From Thermoleophilaceae bacterium (GTDB lineage Bacteria > Actinomycetota > Thermoleophilia > Solirubrobacterales > Thermoleophilaceae): a DNA stretch of 5,320 bases. The position numbers were made by a program, and so were the translations under genes. Below are positions 1 to 5,320 of this stretch, piece after piece. Location: NCBI GenBank assembly GCA_013696905.1, contig JACCXP010000258.1:1-5320 (forward strand), given 5' to 3'. How positions within the stretch are numbered: the stretch's first letter is position 1; each line of letters starts with the position of its first letter. The notes under the pieces are model-generated. The model worked only from the letters and a program-made list of their open reading frames with translations, did not search any database and had not been told where the DNA came from.

Positions 1-1
1 C

Positions 2-586
2 GCCGGCGCGCTGGTGCGCCGGCGCCGGATGTGGACGGGCTGGACGCTCGCTCACAGCGCGCCGTTCATCGGCGCCGCTGGGCTGCTGACCGCGCTCGAG
101 CCGATGTCGTTCCCGGTCGGCCTCGCCGCGCTCGCGCACGCCTGGGCGATACCGGAGCTCTACGCGGCGCGCGGCGTCAACGTCGTGCGTCCCAAGGGTC
201 CGGTCAGCGAGCGGGCCGAGCAGGTGGCCCAGGGTCTGCTCGGCGACCTGCTCGGGCACGAGCCGCGCGAGCTCCAGCGCAGTACCGGTCTGGCGCTCGA
301 GCGTGGCGCGCTCGGCACGTGGCTCGTGGCCGAGGCGGGCGCGCTGCTGGTGGCGCCGGGCGGGCGCACCGTGCACTGCTACTGCGTGCGTGCAACCGAC
401 CGCACGCTCCCGCCCTCGGACCGCATCGCCCACCTGCTGCTCGGGCTGCGCGCCGACGAGCAGGGCTTCGCCACCGTCGCCAACCACGCCTTCGCGGGCG
501 CTCCCTGGCGCGTCCGGCGCCGCCTTCCCGCGTACATGCGCCCGGCCCTCGCCGCCGCAGTCGACGCGGCGCGCCGGCAAGACTGA
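2..586 (+). CDS. Conserved-looking hypothetical protein with N-terminal hydrophobic segments (possibly 5'-partial)
   Basis: I do not recognise a named family. The reading frame is already open at the left edge, so the true start may lie upstream. Inside the window the candidate starts are GTG at 14 (190 aa) and ATG at 29 (185 aa). Counting from GTG 14, an Arg-rich N-terminus (residues 2-5) is followed by two hydrophobic stretches, about 9-28 and 32-47, which could be a membrane hairpin with the positive N-terminus inside. The rest is a soluble-looking region with conserved-style patches: PELYAARG (47-54), [10 protein letters not shown] (74-83), [20 protein letters not shown] (95-114) and VHCYCVRA (120-127). 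The C-terminus is Arg-rich and helical. No catalytic motif is evident. GC-rich codon use and the absence of stops support real coding. The gene ends 4 bases before the downstream dehydrogenase start, so the two are probably co-transcribed, but the context does not reveal a function. Confidence 0.7.
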   Translation, partial: AGALVRRRRMWTGWTLAHSAPFIGAAGLLTALEPMSFPVGLAALAHAWAIPELYAARGVNVVRPKGPVSERAEQVAQGLLGDLLGHEPRELQRSTGLALERGALGTWLVAEAGALLVAPGGRTVHCYCVRATDRTLPPSDRIAHLLLGLRADEQGFATVANHAFAGAPWRVRRRLPAYMRPALAAAVDAARRQD

Positions 587-590
587 GCCC

Positions 591-1349
591 ATGAGCGCTC
601 ACGAGCGAGTCGCCGTCGTCACCGGCGCGGGCTCCGGCATCGGCCGCCAGATCACGCACGCCCTGCTCACCGACGGCTACCGCGTCGCGCTCGCGGGGCG
701 GCGAGAGGACGCGCTGCGAGCGACCCTCGATGAGGCCGGGGCTACGGCCGAGCGGGCCCTCGCGATCTCGACCGACGTCAGCGAGCCGGCCTCGGTCAGC
801 GCCCTCTTCACGCGCGCGCGAGAGCAACTAGGGCGCGTCGACCTGCTGTTCAACAACGCCGGCACCTTCGGCCGGCCGGCGCCGCTCGAGGACGTCTCGT
901 TCGACGATTGGCAGGCGATCGTCGCCACCAACCTCAGCGGCGCCTTCCTGTGCGCTCAGGAGGCCTACCGGGCGATGAAGGAACAGCGCCCGCGCGGCGG
1001 GCGGATCATCAACAACGGCTCGATCTCGGCCCACGCGCCGCGTCCCCACGCCGTCGGCTACACGACCACCAAGCACGCGATCACCGGGCTGACCAGGCAG
1101 ATCGCGCTCGAGGGGCGCGCCCACGACATCGCCTGCGGGCAGATCGACATCGGCAACGCCGCCACCGAGATGACCGCGGCGATGGGAAGCGGCACGCTCC
1201 AGGCCGACGGATCACGCGCCCCCGAGCCCGTGATGGACGCCCGCCACGTGGCCGACGCGGTGCTCTACATGGCCGGGCTGCCGCTCGACGCGAACGTCCA
1301 GTTCATGACGGTGATGGCCACCAAGATGCCGTTCCTCGGCCGCGGCTAG
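591..1349 (+). CDS. Classical short-chain dehydrogenase/reductase (SDR family NAD(P)-dependent oxidoreductase)
   Basis: This is a complete 252-aa Rossmann-fold oxidoreductase, the usual length for a classical SDR. It is probably cytosolic and oxidises or reduces an alcohol/carbonyl substrate that cannot be told from sequence. Visible motifs are the cofactor loop TGAGSGIG (11-18), the adenine-contacting Asp62 in TDV, NNAG (88-91), Asn114, and the catalytic triad Ser144, Tyr157 and Lys161 (YTTTK). Basic residues at the end of strand 2 (AGRR, 35-38) favour NADP(H). The post-strand-6 PG motif is replaced by DIGNA (186-190), so the substrate/cofactor lid is non-standard. ATG at 591 is chosen because it begins 6 residues before the first Rossmann strand. 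Longer readings upstream run into the preceding gene in another frame. No strong ribosome site is visible, and translation may be coupled to the upstream gene, which stops 4 bases earlier. It converges on the isocitrate lyase gene. Confidence 0.95.
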   Translation: MSAHERVAVVTGAGSGIGRQITHALLTDGYRVALAGRREDALRATLDEAGATAERALAISTDVSEPASVSALFTRAREQLGRVDLLFNNAGTFGRPAPLEDVSFDDWQAIVATNLSGAFLCAQEAYRAMKEQRPRGGRIINNGSISAHAPRPHAVGYTTTKHAITGLTRQIALEGRAHDIACGQIDIGNAATEMTAAMGSGTLQADGSRAPEPVMDARHVADAVLYMAGLPLDANVQFMTVMATKMPFLGRG

Positions 1350-1356
1350 GGGAACG

Positions 1357-1396
1357 AGCCGCCGACCCGCACCCCGGACGGGCAGGGCCGGCGGCT
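1357..1396. terminator. Candidate bidirectional terminator hairpin between convergent genes
   Basis: A perfect 8-bp inverted repeat, AGCCGCCG (1357-1364) and CGGCGGCT (1389-1396), encloses a second short stem, CCCG (1366-1369) with CGGG (1379-1382). Together they form a two-part GC-rich hairpin in the 59-base gap between the convergent dehydrogenase and isocitrate lyase genes. There is no T-tract on either side, so it is not a textbook intrinsic terminator. T-less hairpins are often proposed as terminators in GC-rich actinobacteria. The location supports the call, but the base composition makes chance stems common. Confidence 0.4.
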
Positions 1397-1408
1397 GAAC
1401 ACCTCCGG

Positions 1409-2707
<1,299 letters not shown>

Positions 2708-2714
2708 GCTCACT

Positions 2715-2720
2715 CTCCCT
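2715..2720 (-). promoter_or_regulatory. Ribosome binding site of isocitrate lyase
   Basis: On the minus strand AGGGAG lies 7 bases before the ATG at 2707. It fixes this start against the longer open frame that runs back to about 2950 and would otherwise cross the promoter and the divergent regulator. Confidence 0.75.
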
Positions 2721-2773
2721 CTGCTTGCTTGCAGGTCTTCTCCGAGCGTGCCTGGCGGCGCCGCTGCAAACGG

Positions 2774-2797
2774 GTTATACCAACCAGTCGGAATAAC
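2774..2797. promoter_or_regulatory. Candidate TetR-family operator (24-bp imperfect palindrome) over the isocitrate lyase promoter
   Basis: The left arm starts GTTAT (2774-2778) and the right arm ends ATAAC (2793-2797). The core CCAACCAGTCGG spans 2780-2791. Around the centre between 2785 and 2786, 9 of 12 base pairs are complementary. The core resembles the ACCNACYRGTNGGT-like operators known for several acyl-CoA-responsive TetR proteins. It occupies the -10 and spacer and reaches the -35 of the lyase promoter, so binding would block transcription. The adjacent TetR gene is the natural candidate for the binding protein; that link is inferred. Confidence 0.6.
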
Positions 2798-2801
2798 GCA
2801 A
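2774..2801 (-). promoter_or_regulatory. Candidate sigma-70-type promoter of isocitrate lyase
   Basis: Read on the minus strand, TTGCGT (2801-2796) and TATAAC (2779-2774) are 16 bases apart. A TGG directly precedes the -10, which makes an extended -10 element (TGGTATAAC, 2782-2774). This is the most AT-rich spot in the divergent region. It predicts a transcript start near 2767 and a leader of about 60 bases. The assignment is by eye and has not been tested. Confidence 0.6.
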
Positions 2802-2829
2802 CCCGGTGGGCCGGCTTGCACCGGTTGCG
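2797..2829. repeat. Inverted repeat in the divergent region
   Basis: CGCAACC (2797-2803) and GGTTGCG (2823-2829) form a perfect 7-bp inverted repeat with a 19-base spacer. It abuts the larger palindrome on the regulator side. It could be a second, spaced protein site or a chance match in GC-rich DNA. Confidence 0.3.
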
Positions 2830-2843
2830 CTCTATGCCAGACT
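2816..2843 (+). promoter_or_regulatory. Weak candidate promoter of the TetR gene
   Basis: TTGCAC (2816-2821) and CAGACT (2838-2843) are 16 bases apart and would start transcription around 2850, leaving a leader of about 48 bases. The -10 is poor, so this is only the best available match upstream of the regulator. If it is correct, the two divergent promoters lie almost side by side and could be controlled jointly. Confidence 0.25.
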
Positions 2844-2884
2844 TGCGCGCGATGGACCTTCCGGTAGCCGACGCTGCATCCCGC

Positions 2885-2890
2885 GGAGGT
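2885..2890 (+). promoter_or_regulatory. Ribosome binding site of the TetR regulator
   Basis: GGAGGT is a near-perfect Shine-Dalgarno 7 bases before the ATG at 2898. The alternative GTG start at 2889 overlaps this site and is therefore unlikely. Confidence 0.85.
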
Positions 2891-2897
2891 GATCTCG

Positions 2898-3527
2898 ATG
2901 GCTAGGGCCAAGGCGGCTCCCGAGGGGCTTCGGCAGGCGCGCACGCGCAAGCGCTACGAGGGCCGCCGCCAGGAGGTGGCAGACATCGCGGCGCGCGTCT
3001 TCGCCGAGCGCGGCTACGACGCGACCTCGATCGATGACCTCGTCGAGGCCACGGGCCTCCAGCGCGGCGGGCTCTACCACTACATGGAGGGCAAGAAGGA
3101 CCTGCTGATTCGCATCCACGGTCGCTTCATCGAGCCGCTGCTCGACGAGTCGCGCGAGATCTGCGCGGCCGCGCAGCCGCCGGATGTCGCGCTGCGGCTG
3201 CTGGCGCGGGCGCTGATGGGGAACATCGACCGCTATCGCGACCAGGTGACCGTCTTCTTCAACGAGTGGCGGATGATCGAGCACGACCCCGAGTGGACCG
3301 AGATCCGCGCCTCGCGCAAGGAGTTCGCCGACATGATCGACAGCGTGCTCGAGCGCGGCGCGCGCGAGGGCGTCTTCACGATCTCCGATCGGCGCATGAC
3401 GCTGTTCGCCTTTCTGGGGATGTTGAACTACTCACACCAGTGGTTCGACCCGGGTGGTCGCGTGGCCGCCACAGAGGTGGCCGACCACTTCTGCGACATC
3501 TTCCTGCAGGGCATAACGACCCGCTGA
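2898..3527 (+). CDS. TetR/AcrR family transcriptional regulator
   Basis: This is a 209-aa dimeric DNA-binding repressor of normal family length. An Arg/Lys-rich N-terminus (12-24) leads into the TetR helix-turn-helix. Helix 1 is around 23-38 ([18 protein letters not shown] and onward), and helices 2-3 with the recognition helix lie around 44-62 ([19 protein letters not shown]). The typical KKDLL that opens helix 4 follows at 66-70. The C-terminal ligand domain, with EWRMIEHD (123-130), [15 protein letters not shown] (140-154) and [16 protein letters not shown] (173-188), resembles the KstR2-like group whose known members bind acyl-CoA-type ligands. The ligand here is not known. The gene is divergent from isocitrate lyase across a 190-base gap that holds a palindrome over the lyase promoter, which suggests it represses that gene and perhaps itself. 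The start is set by the strong GGAGGT. Its stop overlaps the region where the acetyltransferase frame must begin, so the two are probably one transcript. Confidence 0.93.
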   Translation: MARAKAAPEGLRQARTRKRYEGRRQEVADIAARVFAERGYDATSIDDLVEATGLQRGGLYHYMEGKKDLLIRIHGRFIEPLLDESREICAAAQPPDVALRLLARALMGNIDRYRDQVTVFFNEWRMIEHDPEWTEIRASRKEFADMIDSVLERGAREGVFTISDRRMTLFAFLGMLNYSHQWFDPGGRVAATEVADHFCDIFLQGITTR

Positions 3528-4480
3528 CGGGCCTTCATTTCAGGGAGGGGACGGAGGCCGATCTCGCGGCGACCTTCGCGATCTCAGAGCGGGCGATCTA
3601 CGACACCGCCGCTCGCGTGTCGGTGCTGCCGCCGGGGCGGGAGCCGTCGCAGGCGGACATCCGCTCGCGCTGGCGCGCGCAGCGCTCGTTCGTCGAGTTC
3701 ATGGCGGCTCAGCCGGGCGGGCGCTACTGGATCTGCGAGTCGGATGCGGGACCGGTCGCGTTCGCCCGCGTCGTGCGCCTCGGCGACATCGAGGAGCTGA
3801 CCGAGCTGATGGTCGAGCCGGGGCACCAGGGCCGGGGCATCGGCGCCGCGCTGCTGCGTCGCTGCTGGCCGGACGACTCGGAGGGCTCGCTTGTGCGCGT
3901 GGTCGTCGCGGCCGGGGCGCCACGAGACCTGTCGCTCTACCTGTCGTTCGGGGTGATGCCGGCGACCGGGCACTGGCACCTGCGCCAGCAGGGCCGCGAG
4001 TATCTCGACCGGCGCGGGCGCGAGGCCGCCGCGGCAGGCGCCGGCGATCACGCCGGGCTCGTGTTGAGCGGCGAGCGCGCGCTCGACGAGTGGACGCGCA
4101 TCGAGCCGCTCGCGCTGGGACGGGCGCGCCGGCCGCTGCACGAGTTCATGGCGCGCGAGCGATTCTGCGTGGCCCGCCTCGATCCCGTCTCCGAGCGGCC
4201 ACGAGCGCTGTGCTGGGTAGGCGGCGACGGGCAGATCGGCCCGGGCGTGGCGGAGCGCGCGGAGGATCTCGTGGCGGTCGTGCTGGCGGCGCTCGACCGC
4301 GTCGCCCGCTCGCCGGAGGGCGAGCAGCTGTCGCTGTTTGCGACCTCGAGCTCGTGGCCGCTGCTGCGGCGATTGCGCGGCCTCGGCTTTCGCCTCTACT
4401 GGCCGAGCTGGGTGATGGCGTCAGTCCCGCTCCCGGGGCTCGATCGCTACCTGCCCACGCGACCGCCGAACCTGCTCTAG
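3524..4480 (+). CDS. GNAT family N-acetyltransferase, apparently with two GNAT-like halves (start uncertain)
   Basis: This probably transfers an acetyl group from acetyl-CoA to an amine that cannot be predicted. With the start placed at CTG 3524 it is 318 aa. The N-terminal GNAT domain covers about 4-150: strand 1 and helix 1 (LHFREGTEADLAA, 4-16), strand 4 (ELTELMVEP, 91-99), the acetyl-CoA loop Q102-G-R-G-I-G107 and a C-terminal SLYLSFGV segment. Residues about 178-310 look like a second, degenerate GNAT half: FCVARLDP, an ALCWVGGDG strand, a weak IGPG turn followed by a long helix, then LRGLGFRLYW. No ATG, GTG or TTG exists in frame between GTG 3440, deep inside the TetR gene, and GTG 3617, which would delete strand 1. 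CTG 3524 forms a CTGA overlap with the TetR stop and fits the domain boundary, but has only a weak AGGG 12 bases upstream. A pipeline might choose 3617. The frame is clearly coding; the start is not settled. Confidence 0.82.
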   Translation: MTGLHFREGTEADLAATFAISERAIYDTAARVSVLPPGREPSQADIRSRWRAQRSFVEFMAAQPGGRYWICESDAGPVAFARVVRLGDIEELTELMVEPGHQGRGIGAALLRRCWPDDSEGSLVRVVVAAGAPRDLSLYLSFGVMPATGHWHLRQQGREYLDRRGREAAAAGAGDHAGLVLSGERALDEWTRIEPLALGRARRPLHEFMARERFCVARLDPVSERPRALCWVGGDGQIGPGVAERAEDLVAVVLAALDRVARSPEGEQLSLFATSSSWPLLRRLRGLGFRLYWPSWVMASVPLPGLDRYLPTRPPNLL

Positions 4481-4498
4481 CGTTGCCACACTTCAAAC

Positions 4499-4774
4499 GT
4501 GGAGTTCCTCGTGATCCTCTTCTTTTTCGGCCTCTCGGCCGGTGTCGTCGCACGGATCAGGGGCTCGTCGTTCCTCTTGTGGTTCCTGATCGGGTTCTGC
4601 CTGCCGGGGCTCGGCACGCTCGCGGCGCTCCTGTATCCGGGCGATCGCGATGAGCTTCGCCGCCGCTGCGAGAACTGCGGCACGGTCGTGAAGCTGCACG
4701 ACCAGGTGTGCATGCACTGTGGCGAGGACCTCGAGTTCCCGGACCACGCACTGGAGCCGCGGGCATCGCACTGA
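4499..4774 (+). CDS. Small zinc-ribbon membrane protein
   Basis: This is a 91-aa hypothetical protein. Two hydrophobic segments, about 2-18 and 24-46, form a probable membrane hairpin separated by a short RGSS turn. The soluble tail carries a zinc-ribbon pattern, CENC (57-60) and CMHC (71-74), spaced by 10 residues and likely to bind one zinc ion. The acidic/His tail after it (EDLEF and onward) is not recognisable. The function is unknown; zinc ribbons on membrane anchors may mediate protein or nucleic-acid contacts, but nothing here decides that. GTG 4499 has no upstream Shine-Dalgarno. GTG 4511 in the same frame has GGAG (4501-4504) 6 bases before it and would give 87 aa while keeping both hydrophobic segments, so it is a serious alternative. 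The gene follows the acetyltransferase by 18 bases and may belong to the same transcript. Confidence 0.85.
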   Translation: MEFLVILFFFGLSAGVVARIRGSSFLLWFLIGFCLPGLGTLAALLYPGDRDELRRRCENCGTVVKLHDQVCMHCGEDLEFPDHALEPRASH

Positions 4775-4794
4775 AGCGCCGGATGGAGGTGCTT
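4774..4794 (+). terminator. Weak candidate terminator hairpin after the zinc-ribbon gene
   Basis: AAGCGCC (4774-4780) pairs with GGTGCTT (4788-4794) over 7 bp with one G-U pair, around a 7-base loop. It begins on the last base of the stop codon. No T-run follows, so termination is only possible. It would separate the regulator/acetyltransferase/zinc-ribbon transcript from the next gene. Confidence 0.3.
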
Positions 4795-4820
4795 GCGGCC
4801 CAGCCGTAGCAGTCTAAGGT
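4793..4820 (+). promoter_or_regulatory. Candidate promoter of the receiver-domain gene
   Basis: TTGCGG (4793-4798) and TAAGGT (4815-4820) are 16 bases apart. The -10 fits the TANNNT form common in actinobacteria. It would start transcription near 4827, leaving a leader of about 30 bases before GTG 4857. The spacing and the position in the 82-base gap support it; composition alone could also produce it. Confidence 0.4.
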
Positions 4821-4849
4821 TCGCGGCGAAAGGCCCTTCGACTGGAACG

Positions 4850-4870
4850 GTTCGTCGTGTCGAACGACAC
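4850..4870 (+). repeat. Overlapping inverted repeats at the receiver gene start codon
   Basis: GTGTCG (4857-4862) and CGACAC (4865-4870) are perfect inverse complements around AA, and the first arm contains the GTG start codon. A competing pair, GTTCG (4850-4854) and CGAAC (4861-4865), overlaps it. In RNA the first pair has too small a loop to form fully. The second, with a 6-base loop, would place the start codon in the loop. It may affect translation or be chance. Confidence 0.3.
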
Positions 4871-5320
4871 ACCCCACCGGGCCAATAGGCCGGTCCTGCT
4901 GGCTGTCGACGAGGACGATGCCGCCCTCGCAAGGATCGAGCGCGAGCTCGAGCGGCGCTACGGCGTCGACTACCAGGTCGTGTGCCTCAGCTCGTCGCGC
5001 GCTGCGATCGAGTCCCTCCGGGCGCTCAAGGCCACGCAGGTGGATGTAGCCGTCGTCCTTGCCGACCACGCGCTGTCCGGCATGACCGGCGCGGAGCTGC
5101 TAATCGCGGTCAACGAGCTGTACCCGATCGCGAAGCGGGCGGTGCTGATCAACTGGGGAGCTGGGCGGAGCCCGCCACAGCCGCGGCGCTCCACCACGCG
5201 ATCGCGCTCGGACACAGTGACTACTACGTGCGCAAGGCCCTGGCGCTCGCCCGACGAGTACTTCCACCGCACGATCGCCGAGTTCGTGCACGAATGGTCG
5301 CGGCTCGAGCCGTCGGGGCC
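4857..5320 (+). CDS. Response-regulator receiver domain, N-terminus of a probable fused receiver/thioredoxin-reductase-like oxidoreductase (3'-partial, double frameshift)
   Basis: The frame opens at GTG 4857, with an in-frame TAA at 4815 upstream, and runs off the window end. It begins with a CheY-like receiver domain: strand 1 VLLAVDEDD (13-21) with acidic residues at 18-21, strand 3 VAVVLADHALSGMTG (64-78) with probable phospho-acceptor Asp70, and strand 4 RAVLINWG (94-101). The usual Thr/Ser switch residue after strand 4 appears to be Asn, so signalling may be atypical. From 5159 to 5236 the expected sequence is found in another frame (WAEPATAAALHHAIALGH, then DYYVRK), after which the first frame resumes with PWRSPDEYFHRT. 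A single-base loss in the G-run at 5155-5158 and a single-base gain at 5236-5237 explain this. The shifted part includes the conserved receiver Lys. From memory, receivers with this INWG...KPWRSPDE pattern are N-terminal to FAD-dependent thioredoxin-reductase-like domains in Solirubrobacterales-type actinobacteria; that part is outside the window. Confidence 0.75.
   Translation, partial: MSNDTPHRANRPVLLAVDEDDAALARIERELERRYGVDYQVVCLSSSRAAIESLRALKATQVDVAVVLADHALSGMTGAELLIAVNELYPIAKRAVLINWGAGRSPPQPRRSTTRSRSDTVTTTCARPWRSPDEYFHRTIAEFVHEWSRLEPSG

Noticed and set aside
204..827. Minus-strand open frame of 207 codons opposite the hypothetical and dehydrogenase genes.
   Set aside because: Low-complexity Arg/Ala/Gly translation opposite two better-supported genes; no motif and no ribosome site.
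2722..2736. Short TGCT/TTGC tandem repetition near the isocitrate lyase ribosome site.
   Set aside because: Too short and imperfect to treat as a repeat element or phase-variable tract.
2889..2897. GTG start for the TetR regulator, three codons upstream of ATG.
   Set aside because: The GTG overlaps the GGAGGT ribosome site that is ideally spaced for ATG 2898.
2708..2950. N-terminal extension of the isocitrate lyase frame up to about 2950.
   Set aside because: It would cross the promoter, the palindrome and the start of the divergent regulator. A good ribosome site precedes ATG 2707, and the protein length already matches the family.
3584..4141. Minus-strand open frame of 185 codons opposite the acetyltransferase.
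   Set aside because: Arg/Pro/Ala-rich shadow of a frame with a clear GNAT acetyl-CoA loop.
4146..5069. Several overlapping minus-strand frames opposite the acetyltransferase end, the zinc-ribbon gene and the receiver gene.
   Set aside because: All are antisense to genes with recognisable motifs and have biased, motif-free translations.

Overview
The window is GC-rich (roughly 70% by eye) bacterial chromosomal DNA. The gene content and protein style suggest an actinobacterium, most likely of the Thermoleophilia/Solirubrobacterales type. The best pointers are an actinobacterial-type isocitrate lyase, a small two-helix zinc-ribbon membrane protein, and the start of a receiver-domain protein that resembles the fused response regulator/thioredoxin-reductase-like proteins I associate with this group. 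The lineage is inferred from recall and was not tested by a search.

Layout, left to right. (1) 2-586 (+) is the 3' part, or all, of a conserved-looking hypothetical protein with N-terminal hydrophobic segments. (2) 591-1349 (+) is a complete classical short-chain dehydrogenase/reductase, 4 bases downstream and probably in the same transcript. (3) 1350-1408 is a short convergent gap with a bipartite GC-rich hairpin. (4) 1409-2707 (-) is a complete isocitrate lyase, the first enzyme of the glyoxylate shunt. (5) 2708-2897 is a divergent control region. It holds a good extended -10 promoter for the lyase gene with a 24-bp imperfect palindrome lying across it. (6) 2898-3527 (+) is a TetR-family regulator. 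(7) About 3524-4480 (+) is a GNAT-type acetyltransferase that appears to contain two GNAT-like halves. It overlaps or abuts the regulator and has no conventional start codon at the expected place. (8) 4499-4774 (+) is a small membrane-anchored zinc-ribbon protein. (9) 4857-5320 (+) is the N-terminal receiver domain of a longer protein cut by the window end. It carries two compensating single-base frameshifts that scramble 26 codons.

How the parts may work together: the divergent isocitrate lyase and TetR genes share one intergenic region, with the palindrome placed over the lyase promoter. The simplest reading is a local repressor controlling entry into the glyoxylate shunt, perhaps responding to an acyl-CoA-type ligand. 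The acetyltransferase would be co-transcribed with the regulator. The SDR and the hypothetical gene form a separate small unit ending convergently against the lyase gene.

I saw no mobile element, CRISPR array, tRNA or rRNA, and no gene-free stretch over 300 bases. I do not see a clearly new multi-gene system here. The items most worth a second look are the operator/promoter overlap, the hidden double frameshift, and the start-codon problem of the acetyltransferase.
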